In this document: positions 43,642 to 54,048 of the stretch, one piece after another
Position numbering within the stretch: the first letter of the stretch is position 1
Layout: each line of letters opens with the position of its first letter
NCBI GenBank assembly: GCA_903839195.1
Contig: CAIMBK010000125.1
Location: forward strand, 1-57,592
Length of the DNA stretch: 57,592 bases
Source: an uncultured Bacteroidota bacterium
GTDB taxonomy: Bacteria > Bacteroidota > Bacteroidia > Flavobacteriales > Flavobacteriaceae
Reading direction: 5' to 3'
Position numbers and translations under genes: made by a program
The notes under the pieces: generated by a model
What the model was told of the DNA's origin: nothing
Database searches by the model: none
Seen by the model: the letters and a program-made list of their open reading frames with translations, nothing else

Positions 43642-44295
43642 TTAAAAAATTCTATTGGCTTGTGTAAAAGTTTTATTGTAATACTCTTCTTTTGTTGAAG
43701 AAATTATAACGCCTTTTGAGGTGGCAGAATGAATGAATTTTATTTCGTCAGAATTGACATCAATTACCAAACCTACATGATTAATCACGCGTTTTCCGTT
43801 GGTTTTGAAAAAAATTAAATCCCCTTTTTGAATCTCATTTGGTTCTAATTTTTTACCAATTTTTGCCATATCATTGGACGAACGCGGCAGATTAATGTCC
43901 AAACTTTTGAACGTCGCATACATAAAACCGGAACAATCGAAACCTTCTTTTGTTGTTCCGCCACTTTTGTAATTGGCGCCAAGGTTTTCGCTAGCAACAT
44001 TTATTAATTGTTTGACAAAATAACTGGTATTTTCGGACTCGAGAATTAGTTCTGGGTCGTTTTCATCAACAATTTTCTTTTTTCGTTTTATTGCTACGCA
44101 GTATACAACTACGTTTTCTTTATTATTTTCGGTTGCTTTTTTGTTTTCGGATTTGACGTTTTTGGCAACTTCTTTTGAATTCAATTGATAAATCCCTAAT
44201 TCTTTAGCTTTGGCTTTTGAAGTAATTATAACAGAAGGTGTTTTGCAACTAGCAAAAAGTAGAATAGTAAAAAAAAGGGCGATTGAATATTTCAA
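43642..44295 (-). CDS. NlpC/P60 (C40) peptidase lipoprotein
   Basis: A 217-residue lipoprotein; the signal peptide ends LLFASC (Cys17). The C-terminal C40 domain (about 95-217) has the catalytic cysteine in EGFDCSGFMYA, the histidine in NHVGLVID and a polar third residue in FIHSATSKGV. Such enzymes cut the peptide stems of peptidoglycan. It is 35 bases after lpxB and 40 before comEC in one operon, consistent with an envelope role. Confidence 0.87.
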   Translation of the reverse strand: MKYSIALFFTILLFASCKTPSVIITSKAKAKELGIYQLNSKEVAKNVKSENKKATENNKENVVVYCVAIKRKKKIVDENDPELILESENTSYFVKQLINVASENLGANYKSGGTTKEGFDCSGFMYATFKSLDINLPRSSNDMAKIGKKLEPNEIQKGDLIFFKTNGKRVINHVGLVIDVNSDEIKFIHSATSKGVIISSTKEEYYNKTFTQANRIF

Positions 44296-44330
44296 AAAAA
44301 TGGAATTTTGTAAATTTATAACTTTATTAT

Positions 44331-45452
44331 TTAATGCACTTTCGAGGTGTTTTTCACGATGAGTTTGGCTGTTTTTTCGCTGGCGCCACTTCCGCCAAGT
44401 TGCGCTTCCAAAAGGTCATAATTTTCTAAAACTTTCGCTCGATTAGTTGGTTCCAACAATTTTTCTAATTCTATTTTTATAGAAGCAGAATTGCAATTAT
44501 CCTGAATTAATTCGGTTACTATTGGCGCATCCATAATTAAATTGACCAAGGAAATGTATTTCAAAGTTACCACCCGTTTAGCAATTTGATACGAAGCCCA
44601 ACTCCCTTTGTAGCAAACTACTTCGGGCACTTTAAATAAGGCAGTTTCCAACGTGGCCGTCCCCGAAGTGACTAATGCGGCGGTCGAATGGCTCAATAAA
44701 TCGTAGGTTTTATTAGCAATAAAATGAATATTTTTATCTTTTAAAAAAGGCTCATAAAACGAAAACTCCTGACTTGGCGCCCCAGCAATTACAAATTGAT
44801 AGTCTGGAAAATCACCAGAAACACTGAGCATCACCGAAAGCATTTTCGAAATTTCTTGTTTTCGACTACCAGGTAATATTGCAATAATTGGTTTTGTATC
44901 CAAATTATTTGCTTTTATAAATTCTTCTTGAGTTGTAATTTGTTGATTTTGAATAGCATCAATTAATGGATGACCTACAAAATCTACCGAAAAACGATGT
45001 TTTTTCTCATAAAATTCTTTTTCAAATGGTAAAATCACATACATTTTGTCCACATCGCGGCGAATGGATTTTATACGACTTTCTTTCCAAGCCCAAATTT
45101 GTGGCGAAATATAATAATGAGTTTTAATTCTAAGCGATTTTGCCCATTTTGCAATTCGCATATTAAATCCGGGATAATCAATAAAAATCAATGCGTCGGG
45201 TTGGAATTCGAGAATGTCTTTTTTACAGAATTTAATATTATTTAAAATGGTTTTTAAATTGAAAATAACTTCAATAAATCCCATAAAAGCCAATTCGCGA
45301 TAATGTTTTGCTAATGTTCCGCCTGTTTTTTGCATTAAATCGCCACCCCAAAATCGGATTTCGGCGTTTGGATCTTCTTTGTAAAGCGCTTTCATTAAAT
45401 TCGAACCATGCAAATCTCCGGAAGCTTCTCCTGCAATAATATAATATTTCAT
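44331..45452 (-). CDS. lpxB: Lipid-A-disaccharide synthase
   Basis: A 373-residue GT19 enzyme. It begins MKYYIIAGEASGDLHGSNLM, the family hallmark, and contains FIDYPGFNMRIAKWAK, THYYISPQIWAWKESRI, FVGHPLIDAI, ILPGSRKQEI and TSGTATLETALF. It joins UDP-diacylglucosamine to lipid X on the inner membrane in lipid A synthesis. It is 17 bases downstream of surE. Confidence 0.95.
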   Translation of the reverse strand: MKYYIIAGEASGDLHGSNLMKALYKEDPNAEIRFWGGDLMQKTGGTLAKHYRELAFMGFIEVIFNLKTILNNIKFCKKDILEFQPDALIFIDYPGFNMRIAKWAKSLRIKTHYYISPQIWAWKESRIKSIRRDVDKMYVILPFEKEFYEKKHRFSVDFVGHPLIDAIQNQQITTQEEFIKANNLDTKPIIAILPGSRKQEISKMLSVMLSVSGDFPDYQFVIAGAPSQEFSFYEPFLKDKNIHFIANKTYDLLSHSTAALVTSGTATLETALFKVPEVVCYKGSWASYQIAKRVVTLKYISLVNLIMDAPIVTELIQDNCNSASIKIELEKLLEPTNRAKVLENYDLLEAQLGGSGASEKTAKLIVKNTSKVH

Positions 45453-45469
45453 ATTTTTTCAACTATTTG

Positions 45470-46234
45470 TTATAATCCCCAAGAATTCAATTGCTGAATA
45501 GAATGATGCGCGGTCATATCAAAATGCACCGGAACCACCGAAACAAAACCATTGTGTAAAGCCCATTCATCGGTATCTTCTCCTTTGTCCAAATTTACGA
45601 ATTCGCCTGACAACCAATAATAATCTTTCCCTTGTGGTGTTTTTCTTTTGTCAAATTTCTCCATCCAAATCGCTTTCGCTTGACGACAAATTCGGATTCC
45701 TTTTATGTCTTTTTCTTTTAATTTCGGAAAATTGACATTTAATAAAACGCCTTCTGCCAATCCATTTTCCAGCACTTTTGTAGCAATTTTTTTTACAAAT
45801 GATTTTACAGCGTCAAAATCGGCATTCCAATCAAAATCGGCTAATGAAAAACCAATGGCAGGAATTCCTTCAATTCCGGCTTCAACCGCGGCGCTCATCG
45901 TGCCCGAATAAATAATATTGATTGAGGAATTCGAACCATGATTTATTCCAGAAACACATAAATCGGGTTTTCTGTGAAGAATTTCATTGACGGCCATTTT
46001 TACACAATCTACTGGTGTTCCAGAACAACTGTATTCTAGGATTGATGCGTTTTCCGCGGATATTTTATTGATATAAAGGGTGCTATTTATCGTAATAGCG
46101 TGTCCCATTGCGCTTTGCGGTTTGTCTGGCGCAACGACAACAACTTCCCCAATTTCTGACATAACCGAAATTAATGCTCTTATTCCTGGAGCAGTTATTC
46201 CGTCATCGTTTGTAACTAATATTAATGGTTTCAT
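45470..46234 (-). CDS. surE: 5'/3'-nucleotidase SurE
   Basis: A 254-residue enzyme starting MKPLILVTNDDGITAPGI, where the paired aspartates bind metal. It also has GTPVDCVKMAVNE and SGINHGSNSSINIIYSGTMSAA, typical of SurE. It dephosphorylates nucleoside monophosphates in the cytoplasm. A longer frame from 46285 adds 17 non-family residues, so I chose 46234. A TAATTTTG box at 46280-46273 may be its -7 element. Confidence 0.95.
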   Translation of the reverse strand: MKPLILVTNDDGITAPGIRALISVMSEIGEVVVVAPDKPQSAMGHAITINSTLYINKISAENASILEYSCSGTPVDCVKMAVNEILHRKPDLCVSGINHGSNSSINIIYSGTMSAAVEAGIEGIPAIGFSLADFDWNADFDAVKSFVKKIATKVLENGLAEGVLLNVNFPKLKEKDIKGIRICRQAKAIWMEKFDKRKTPQGKDYYWLSGEFVNLDKGEDTDEWALHNGFVSVVPVHFDMTAHHSIQQLNSWGL

Positions 46235-46383
46235 TCTCGTTTGGGGTTCAAATATTTTTTTATTTATTCTTGCAAAATTAATCATTTTTACAAGGAAGAT
46301 GCTATTTTTACACCTTTAACAAAAAATTAGGCAAATCTCGATTTTTCAGGCTTGTTTTTTGTTTAATTTAGACTAAAATTTTA

Positions 46384-48630
46384 ATGAATACAATTTTGAA
46401 TTATATGAAAAGGAATTATAAGATTATACTTACCGCAATTGTTTTATCGATTGCGTTATTTGCATTTACCAATAATCAGAATATTAAGGGCGATCCCGAA
46501 AAAGATAAATTACTTTTAGAATTATTAACCTTTGTTATTGAAAAAGGACATTATAGTCCAGCGGATATTGATGATAATTTTTCAAAAGGCGTTTATAAAG
46601 AATACATTGAAGCTTTGGACCCATCCAAACGATTTTTTCTACAATCGGATATTGAAGAATTTTCTAAATTTGAATTTGAATTGGACGATCAAATCAAAAA
46701 TCGGGATTTGACTTTTTTCGATTTAACTTACAATCGATTAATGCAACGGATAGAAGAAAGTAAAAATTATTACAAACCATTTTTACAATCTCCAATCGAT
46801 TATACGGTTGATGAAGATTTTAATACCGATTATGAAAAACTACCATATGCCAATTCGGTTGCGGAATTAAAAGATAAATGGAGAAAACAAATTAAACTTT
46901 CTACTTTATCTTCATTGACCGATAAATTAAAATATGAAGACGATAAGAAAAAAGGAATTAAATCAGATACAACGAAGGAAAACGGTATTTCAATAGATTC
47001 TGTTGCTATTGCAAAAGCTAAAAAAATTAAAGAAGAAGCTGATAAAACACCAAAATCCTATGAGCAACTCGAAAAAGAATCTCGTGAAAGTGCCGCAAAA
47101 TCGTTAGACGAATTTTTTAGTTCAATAAAAGACTTGAATCGGGATGATTGGTTTTCTGTTTTTATTAATGCTATTGCCGTACGTTTTGACCCACATACTT
47201 CCTATTTTGCACCTGATGAAAAAGAGCGATTTGACGTAAGTATGTCTGGAAAGTTGGAAGGAATTGGCGCAAGACTTCAAAAGAAAAATGATTTTACCGA
47301 AATTACCGAGTTGATTTCTGGCGGACCCGCTTGGCGCGGAAAACAACTAGAAGCCGGCGATATTATCTTAAAAGTAGCCCAGGGCGATGGCGAAGCTGTT
47401 GATGTTGTTGGAATGCGAATTGATGATGTTGTTAAAAAAATAAAAGGGCCAAAAGGAACTGAAGTACGTCTTACCATCAAAAAAACCGACGGAACAATTA
47501 AAATTATTACAATAATTCGTGACGAAATTGAAATTGAAGAAACGTATTTAAAATCAAGTATCGTCGAGAAAAACGGATTGAAATATGGCGTTATTTATTT
47601 GCCAAAATTTTACATTAATTTCGAAAATACCGATAGTAGAGATGCCGGAAAAGATATGGCAATTGAAGTAGAACGATTGAAAAACGAAGGCGTTTCGGGA
47701 ATTGTTTTGGATGTTCGAGATGATGGCGGTGGGTCTTTGAAAACGGTTGTTGATATTGCAGGATTGTTTATCGAACAAGGGCCAATAGTTCAAATTAAAT
47801 CGGCAGCCGGGAGAAAAGAAGTTTTATATGACAGAGATAAAAAAGTGCAATGGAATGGGCCTTTGGTAGTTATGGTTAATAGCTTTTCGGCATCGGCATC
47901 AGAAATCTTGGCAGCTGCAATTCAAGATTATAAAAGAGGGGTAATTTTAGGAAGCAAACAAACATACGGAAAAGGAACGGTACAAAATGTTATCGATTTT
48001 AACCAATTTGTAAAAAGCAATTCCATGGGCGATTTAGGCGCTTTGAAAACAACAACTCAGAAGTTTTATCGAATAAATGGTGGTTCCACCCAATTGAAAG
48101 GCGTGAGTAGCGATATTGTGATGCCTGATCGATATGCCTATGTGAAAGCCGGCGAACGTGACGTTGACAATGCGATGCCTTGGGATAAAATTGAACCAGC
48201 AGATTATACAACTTGGAATAAACAAACCAATTTTGACTTAGCCATTTCCAATAGTAAAAAAAGATTGGAGCAAAACAAGCAATTAAAACTGATCGATGAA
48301 AATGCAAAGTGGATAAATGATAGAAGCGAAGATGATGTTTATAGTTTGAAAATGGATAAATTTAAAGAAGAGCAGCGTTCACTTGAAGAAACGGCCAAAA
48401 AATACAAACCCATTTCAGAATATCAAAACAAATTGAATTTTGTTTCTTTGCCTTACGAAAAAACAGCCATTCAATCGGATGTTACGTTGAAAGAAAAAAG
48501 AGAGCGTTGGCATGAAAATTTATCCAAAGACATTTATGTTGAAGAAGCTTTGAATGTTTTGGATGATTTGCAATCAAAACCAATTGTGAAAGGACTTGAA
48601 CCTCTTAAGAAAAAAACCATTAAGTCTTAA
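46384..48630 (+). CDS. prc: Tail-specific (carboxy-terminal processing) protease, S41
   Basis: A 748-residue periplasmic protease with an N-terminal signal or anchor segment (NYKIILTAIVLSIALFAF). A PDZ domain lies at about 285-375 (LEGIGARLQKKNDFTEIT and AGDIILKVAQGDGE). The S41 catalytic domain has Ser in SFSASASEILAAAIQDY and Lys in LGSKQTYGKGTVQ. The last about 150 residues are the Prc C-terminal domain. It trims or degrades exported proteins with particular C-termini. A second possible start is the ATG at 46405 (MKRNYKII), which gives a more typical signal sequence. Confidence 0.92.
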   Translation: MNTILNYMKRNYKIILTAIVLSIALFAFTNNQNIKGDPEKDKLLLELLTFVIEKGHYSPADIDDNFSKGVYKEYIEALDPSKRFFLQSDIEEFSKFEFELDDQIKNRDLTFFDLTYNRLMQRIEESKNYYKPFLQSPIDYTVDEDFNTDYEKLPYANSVAELKDKWRKQIKLSTLSSLTDKLKYEDDKKKGIKSDTTKENGISIDSVAIAKAKKIKEEADKTPKSYEQLEKESRESAAKSLDEFFSSIKDLNRDDWFSVFINAIAVRFDPHTSYFAPDEKERFDVSMSGKLEGIGARLQKKNDFTEITELISGGPAWRGKQLEAGDIILKVAQGDGEAVDVVGMRIDDVVKKIKGPKGTEVRLTIKKTDGTIKIITIIRDEIEIEETYLKSSIVEKNGLKYGVIYLPKFYINFENTDSRDAGKDMAIEVERLKNEGVSGIVLDVRDDGGGSLKTVVDIAGLFIEQGPIVQIKSAAGRKEVLYDRDKKVQWNGPLVVMVNSFSASASEILAAAIQDYKRGVILGSKQTYGKGTVQNVIDFNQFVKSNSMGDLGALKTTTQKFYRINGGSTQLKGVSSDIVMPDRYAYVKAGERDVDNAMPWDKIEPADYTTWNKQTNFDLAISNSKKRLEQNKQLKLIDENAKWINDRSEDDVYSLKMDKFKEEQRSLEETAKKYKPISEYQNKLNFVSLPYEKTAIQSDVTLKEKRERWHENLSKDIYVEEALNVLDDLQSKPIVKGLEPLKKKTIKS

Positions 48631-48701
48631 TTTTCATTTATAAGTAAATCCAATACAAAGGATATAAAATTCAGTATCAAATAATTTAAAAATTCACCAT
48701 T

Positions 48702-49448
48702 ATGATTTATAAATTGGTCTTTTTTTCAGTTATAATGTATTGTTTTGGGATGCCCAATTCGACGGATTCGATTCAAATAAATTACCTGCCAACTTCTACA
48801 ACGCATCAAATTATTAAGCACACGTATTATACGTTGTCTTATAATGAAAAATACGAACAGGCCGAATGGGTGGCTTATTTTTTAAGGGGAGATTCCGAAA
48901 ATTCGCATCATTTCAAGCGACCTAAATTTAGTGAAGATCCAAAAATAAGTTCCACATCGGCACGATTGGATAATTATAAAAAATCGGGTTATGATCGAGG
49001 GCATCTTTGTGCCGCCGCCGATATGCGATTTTCAAAAGAAGCCTATGATGATACTTTTTTTACGTCTAATGTTTCGCCACAAAAACACAACTTTAATGAT
49101 GGGATTTGGAAAAAATTAGAAGAAAAAACACGGTATTGGTCACAAAAATACAATGGAATTTATGTGGTTACCGGAGGCGTTCTTCAAAAAGGATTGCCAA
49201 CAATTGGAGCGGAACAAGTTGCCATTCCGAATTATTTTTATAAAATTTTGTTTTGTAGTTATAAAGGAAAATACAAAATGATTGCGTTTTTAGTTCCACA
49301 TAAAAAGAGCAGTGAACCTATTTATAGTTTTGTAGTTTCGGTTGATTATGTTGAGAAATTGACTGGGATTGATTTTTTCCCGCAATTGGATAATCAAATT
49401 GAAACAGCGCTCGAAAAACAGCGCGATTATAAAAATTGGAGTTTCTAG
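48702..49448 (+). CDS. Exported DNA/RNA non-specific endonuclease
   Basis: A 248-residue protein with a short signal peptide (MIYKLVFFSVIMYCFGMP). The motif SGYDRGHLCAAADMRF holds the catalytic histidine of the DRGH nuclease signature; NVSPQKHNFNDGIWKKLE supplies the metal-binding Asn. It is a beta-beta-alpha-metal nuclease of the NUC1/Serratia type, probably degrading nucleic acid outside the cytoplasm for nutrients. No inhibitor gene lies next to it, which fits export. Confidence 0.92.
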   Translation: MIYKLVFFSVIMYCFGMPNSTDSIQINYLPTSTTHQIIKHTYYTLSYNEKYEQAEWVAYFLRGDSENSHHFKRPKFSEDPKISSTSARLDNYKKSGYDRGHLCAAADMRFSKEAYDDTFFTSNVSPQKHNFNDGIWKKLEEKTRYWSQKYNGIYVVTGGVLQKGLPTIGAEQVAIPNYFYKILFCSYKGKYKMIAFLVPHKKSSEPIYSFVVSVDYVEKLTGIDFFPQLDNQIETALEKQRDYKNWSF

Positions 49449-49504
49449 TTTGTAGTTATTTTAACCCAGATTTAGTAAAAGACTAGATAAAGCTCTAAAT
49501 AAAA

Positions 49505-50767
49505 TTACCACTCATTTACTTTATTGGCATCCATTTTTAGGAAAATGAATAACAAAATTGTGAATCCCCACAAGCCCGAACCCCCATAAGAAAAGAACGG
49601 CAAAGGAACTCCGATGGTTGGAAAAATCCCCAAAACCATTGCGATATTCACAAAGAAATGGATAAATAAAATCCCTGCAACACAATAGCCATAAACCCGA
49701 CTGAATTTTGTTTTTTGCCTTTCTGAGAGGTAAAGCACTCTAAAAATCAATCCGATAAAAAGAGAAATCACGATTAGGGAACCAAAAAATCCCCATTCTT
49801 CGCCCACAGTTGTGAAGATATAATCGGTATGTTGTTCAGGAACGAAACCTCCTTTTGTTTGCGTACCTTCAAGAAAACCTTTTCCAAAAAATCCTCCTGA
49901 ACCAATTGCGATTTCAGATTGGTTGGTGTTGTATCCGATACCTTTCATATCTACTTCCTTGCCTAATAAAATATTAAATCGGTCGCGGTGATGTTGTTTA
50001 AAAACGTTATCAAAAACATAGTTGACCGAAAAAACAAATCCGGAAACCATGACAAATAGTATGGCGCTTGCAACGATATTTCTGTCGGATATTCGACTTC
50101 TTAAATAGACAATTACGATTGTGATTAAAGCCATTAAAGCTACCGCCCAAGGTTCGAAAATTAGGGCTAATATAAATAATAAAATAGCCAAAAAACCAGC
50201 CCAAACATACCAAGAAGGTAATCCTTCACGATAAAGCACGATGATAAAAACACTATAAATTAAAGCGCTTCCAGGATCGGGTTGCGGCAAGATTAACATT
50301 ACGGGAAGCGAAATCAAAAGCAATGCTACGATTTGTCGCCTGGTTTCTTTTAGATTAATTTGTACATCGCTGAGGTATTTTGCTAATGCTAATGCGGTAG
50401 CTGCTTTCGCGAATTCGGATGGTTGCAAAGTGAATCCGCCGAAGGAATACCAACAACGTTGGCCCGCGATTGTTTTTCCGAAAATAAAAAGTCCTGCTAA
50501 TAAAACTAGTGCAACACCAAAAATTATACTCGAATATTTTTCATAGAATTTTCCTTCTACCGATAGGACAATGAAAATTAGTGGGATTGTAAAAATGATG
50601 AACATCATTTGTTTGCCATAAATTTGACTAAAATCAAAAAGTGAGGCGTCTTCAGCGGTTGTGGAAAGTGACGACGAGTAAATATTTAACCAACCCATTA
50701 TCACTAAAATGATATAGATGATTACACTAATCCAATCTAAATTACTCGAAACGCTTTGGTTTTTCAT
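49505..50767 (-). CDS. rodA: Rod-shape SEDS peptidoglycan polymerase RodA
   Basis: A 420-residue membrane protein of about 10 spans. SEDS motifs include TLQPSEFAKAATALALAKYL and LPQPDPGSALIYSVF, the latter containing the putative catalytic Asp, with IAIGSGGFFGKGFLEGTQTK and FPTIGVPLPFFSYGGSG. It polymerises glycan strands in side-wall synthesis with its partner PBP2. It is the last gene of the elongasome operon, 37 bases after the PBP2 gene. Confidence 0.95.
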   Translation of the reverse strand: MKNQSVSSNLDWISVIIYIILVIMGWLNIYSSSLSTTAEDASLFDFSQIYGKQMMFIIFTIPLIFIVLSVEGKFYEKYSSIIFGVALVLLAGLFIFGKTIAGQRCWYSFGGFTLQPSEFAKAATALALAKYLSDVQINLKETRRQIVALLLISLPVMLILPQPDPGSALIYSVFIIVLYREGLPSWYVWAGFLAILLFILALIFEPWAVALMALITIVIVYLRSRISDRNIVASAILFVMVSGFVFSVNYVFDNVFKQHHRDRFNILLGKEVDMKGIGYNTNQSEIAIGSGGFFGKGFLEGTQTKGGFVPEQHTDYIFTTVGEEWGFFGSLIVISLFIGLIFRVLYLSERQKTKFSRVYGYCVAGILFIHFFVNIAMVLGIFPTIGVPLPFFSYGGSGLWGFTILLFIFLKMDANKVNEW

Positions 50768-50804
50768 TAGTAAATAATTGCTTATTATTTTCGTTTTCTA
50801 AAAA

Positions 50805-52718
50805 CTATTCTTTTTTTTGAACGTTCGTCTTGCTTTTTACAATAGAATCTCTTTTTCGTAATTCTAATTTTACAGCATCAGAAAGGCCCCCTAATTTTGC
50901 GTACCTACCTTGTAGACTTATAGAAAGCACTCGGGTTTCTAGATCAGTTCTAGTTATTTTTTTCCTTAGGTATTTTTCAATCATTAGACTCGCTATTGGC
51001 CCTGCAATTGTCGCCCCATAACCACCATTTTCAATCATTACAGCGATGGCAATTTTAGGATTGTCTTTTGGTGCGAATGCTACAAAAATCGAGTGGTCTT
51101 CCATTTTGGTTCGCTTGCCATCAATTTTTGCAAAATTTTCTGCCGTACCTGTTTTTCCACAAATGTCGATTCCTTCCACTTTAAGAGCATAAGCAGTTCC
51201 AAGATTGTAAACATCAAATAGCCCTTCAATCATTGGAGAAAAATGGCTTTTGTCAATTGTAGTAACATGTTTGGTTCTGAATTTTTTATCAATTATTTCA
51301 CCTTCAATTTTTTTGATGATATGAGGTGTGTAATAATAGCCTTTATTAGCAACTGTTGCCATCATATTGGCTAGTTGGATCGGTGTCATTAACACTTCTC
51401 CTTGTCCAATAGCATTTGAAATAATGGTTTTACCACTCCAACCCCAGTCAGGATACATTTTTTTATAGGTTTTTGAATTTGGAATTTTACCTCGTTTACC
51501 TGTTGGTAAATCACATCCCATGAATTTACCTAATCCGAAACTTTTTATGTGATTGCTCCAAACATCAACTGCATATGTTGGTTTTGTGTATTTAGCAATG
51601 GTTCGTAAGTAAACATTTGAAAAATAGGCATTACAGGATTTATAAATACCGACATGCATATCTCGAAGACCGCCACCACAATGACATCCTTGAAATCTTC
51701 CACTGGCGTATGAAAACCCATGATTACAAGTGAAAGTAGTACTAAGATTGATTACTTTTTCTTGAAGCCCAACAAGTCCTGTCATAATTTTAAATGGAGA
51801 ACCTGGAGGATATTCTGCTAATAATCCTCTGTCATATAATGGTTTTGCGATCGAATCTCTATATAGTAAAGTATAATTTTTTGAACGTTTTCGTCCAACT
51901 AAAATTGCGGGGTCATAGGATGGGGCGGTTATAAGGGATAATATTTCGCCAGTTGCGGGTTCGATTGCTACGATTCCGCCTCTTTTGTTTATCATTAATT
52001 CTTCGCCATATTTTTGAAGTTCCAAATCGATTGAAAGGCGAATGTCTTTTCCTTGAACTGCGATGGTATCAAATCTTCCTTCTTTATAAGATCCTATTTC
52101 TCGGTTGTATTTGTCTTTCTGAATGTATTTCACCCCTTTTATTCCACGAAGCGTTTTTTCGTAGCTTTCTTCAACCCCTTGTTTACCAATAAAATCTCCG
52201 CTATTGTAGTAGGGATTTTTAGCAATTTCCCTTTCATTTACTTGAGTAATAGAACCGAAAACATTGGCTCCAAAATTTACCTGATAATCTCGTAAGGAAC
52301 GTTTTTGAATATAAAAACCTTGAAATTTTCTGATTTTTTCTTGAAACGCAGCATATTCCAATTTGTTCAATTGCGGAAGAAAAACCGATGGCAATCTTGG
52401 ACTATATACTTTGGCTTTGGCCATTCGCTCTATATAAAATTCCTTGGTGACGTCCAATAATTGGCAAAATTCTAAAGTATCAATATTTTTGACTTCTTTA
52501 GGAATCACCATAATATCATAGGAAGGCTGATTGGCAACTAGAAGTTTTCCCTTTCTGTCATAAATATAACCACGCTCAGGATAATCATATTTTATTTTAA
52601 TAGCGTTGTTTTCGGACTTTAATTTAAGTGAATCATCAATAACTTGAAGATAAAAAAGCCGCAGTAAAAGCATTCCTGTTAATACAATAATAATCGAAGG
52701 CAGCAATACTTTTCTCAT
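50805..52718 (-). CDS. mrdA: Penicillin-binding protein 2 (class B transpeptidase)
   Basis: A 637-residue protein with one N-terminal membrane span (VLLPSIIIVLTGMLLLRLFY), a pedestal domain (PERGYIYDRKGKLL) and the transpeptidase domain. The active site has Ser307 (PPGSPFKI, the SxxK motif), SCN (the SxN motif) and KTGTAEN (the KTG motif). It cross-links peptidoglycan during elongation with RodA. The start overlaps the mreD stop by four bases (ATGA). The gene order mreC-mreD-mrdA-rodA is the usual one. Confidence 0.95.
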   Translation of the reverse strand: MRKVLLPSIIIVLTGMLLLRLFYLQVIDDSLKLKSENNAIKIKYDYPERGYIYDRKGKLLVANQPSYDIMVIPKEVKNIDTLEFCQLLDVTKEFYIERMAKAKVYSPRLPSVFLPQLNKLEYAAFQEKIRKFQGFYIQKRSLRDYQVNFGANVFGSITQVNEREIAKNPYYNSGDFIGKQGVEESYEKTLRGIKGVKYIQKDKYNREIGSYKEGRFDTIAVQGKDIRLSIDLELQKYGEELMINKRGGIVAIEPATGEILSLITAPSYDPAILVGRKRSKNYTLLYRDSIAKPLYDRGLLAEYPPGSPFKIMTGLVGLQEKVINLSTTFTCNHGFSYASGRFQGCHCGGGLRDMHVGIYKSCNAYFSNVYLRTIAKYTKPTYAVDVWSNHIKSFGLGKFMGCDLPTGKRGKIPNSKTYKKMYPDWGWSGKTIISNAIGQGEVLMTPIQLANMMATVANKGYYYTPHIIKKIEGEIIDKKFRTKHVTTIDKSHFSPMIEGLFDVYNLGTAYALKVEGIDICGKTGTAENFAKIDGKRTKMEDHSIFVAFAPKDNPKIAIAVMIENGGYGATIAGPIASLMIEKYLRKKITRTDLETRVLSISLQGRYAKLGGLSDAVKLELRKRDSIVKSKTNVQKKE

Positions 52719-53221
52719 CTTCGAGAAGGTTTAAATATATAAATTAAAGAAATACAAACAATCAAACTAAAAGTAGTTGTCAGGATGGTTCGAAGTAAAA
52801 TATCCCACAAAAAACTCAATTGAAAAACTTCCAATAAGAAAAGAATAAAATGATGAATCACAACCGAAATTAAAATAAACGAAAAGCGCTCGGGTGTTAA
52901 AACATCGTTTAATCGAATGGTTTGGTATTCGTAACTTACGCCAAATGAAAATTTAAAAATATAAGGTCTAATATAAGCCAAAACCAAACAAGCCGTGGCA
53001 TGAACGCCACCCGAATTACTAAACATATCCATCATGATTCCGAGTAAAAAACTTGAGGCCAACAATGCGGTTTTGTTGCTGTTTACAGGAAAAAGTATGA
53101 TAAATAAAATGTAAGGAAATGGATTTACATATCCCAAAAAATCAATATTATTGAAAATAAGAATTTGCGCAGCAAGAAGGCCAACAAACCGAAAAACATT
53201 AATAAAGAAGGCGCTATTCAT
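52715..53221 (-). CDS. mreD: Rod-shape-determining protein MreD
   Basis: A 168-residue membrane protein with about five spans. MreD is poorly conserved, so recognition rests on size, hydrophobic pattern, the segment FSNSGGVHATACLVLAYIRP, and its place between mreC (8-base overlap) and mrdA (4-base overlap). It helps MreC organise elongation complexes. Confidence 0.88.
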   Translation of the reverse strand: MNSAFFINVFRFVGLLAAQILIFNNIDFLGYVNPFPYILFIILFPVNSNKTALLASSFLLGIMMDMFSNSGGVHATACLVLAYIRPYIFKFSFGVSYEYQTIRLNDVLTPERFSFILISVVIHHFILFLLEVFQLSFLWDILLRTILTTTFSLIVCISLIYIFKPSRR

Positions 53222-54038
53222 TTTTTGATTTTTTCTCCAAATTAATAATCTCTTCGCGGTCTTTACTTTTTATGATATAAACATAACCCAAATTGGTCAT
53301 GTCATTAAACAACTTAACATTTAAAGTATAATAATTGGTTTCGTTGTCAATATAGATTTTATCAACGGTTCCAATATTGATATTTTCTGGAAAAATAACC
53401 GATTGTCCTCCTGTTACAATTGTGTCGCCTTTTCGAATAGCGGCCAATCTCGGAACGTCAATTAATTGAACAAATCCCGTGTTTTTCCCATCCCAAATTA
53501 AAGAACCAAAATGATTTGTTTTTTTTATTTTTGCGTTGATTTGCGATTTTACATTCAATACGCTAATGACTGTTGCATATTTTGGAGAAGTTTGGTCTAT
53601 AATACCAACAATTCCTAAACTATTAATAACGCCCATATCCGACTCAATTCCTTGGTTGCTTCCGGAGTCTAATGTTAAGTAATTTTCATAAACACTATAG
53701 GAATTATGGATCACTTTGGAAACAATAATATTCATTTTGTTTACGCCTTTCAAACTATCAATTTCTGGAACCTTGGCGGTATCTTTTTTATTAAGAAGTA
53801 GTATTTTTAATTCCGCATTTTCACGGGCCAAAATCTCATTTTGAGATTGAAGTCTAAAATATTCACCAACATGATTGATGTTTTCATAAACACCGCCAGT
53901 AAGAAAATTAGCCGAACTAATCACTTTACTTCTTTGGAAAGAATGGGATTGAATTGTTAGTAAAAAAGAAATGACCAAAAGCAGCAAAAACAGCAATCGA
54001 TGGCTGTTTTTAAATATAAAGTTAAATATTTGCTGCAT
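53214..54038 (-). CDS. mreC: Rod-shape-determining protein MreC
   Basis: A 274-residue protein with one N-terminal span (about 13-30), a coiled coil (LQSQNEILARENAELKILL, about 63-81), then a beta-barrel-like periplasmic domain with NYLTLDSGSNQGIESDMGVI and NAKIKKTNHFGSLIWDGKN. It is the scaffold linking MreB to PBP2. It overlaps mreD and follows mreB by 10 bases. Confidence 0.93.
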   Translation of the reverse strand: MQQIFNFIFKNSHRLLFLLLLVISFLLTIQSHSFQRSKVISSANFLTGGVYENINHVGEYFRLQSQNEILARENAELKILLLNKKDTAKVPEIDSLKGVNKMNIIVSKVIHNSYSVYENYLTLDSGSNQGIESDMGVINSLGIVGIIDQTSPKYATVISVLNVKSQINAKIKKTNHFGSLIWDGKNTGFVQLIDVPRLAAIRKGDTIVTGGQSVIFPENINIGTVDKIYIDNETNYYTLNVKLFNDMTNLGYVYIIKSKDREEIINLEKKSKNE

Positions 54039-54048
54039 GAATTAGCTA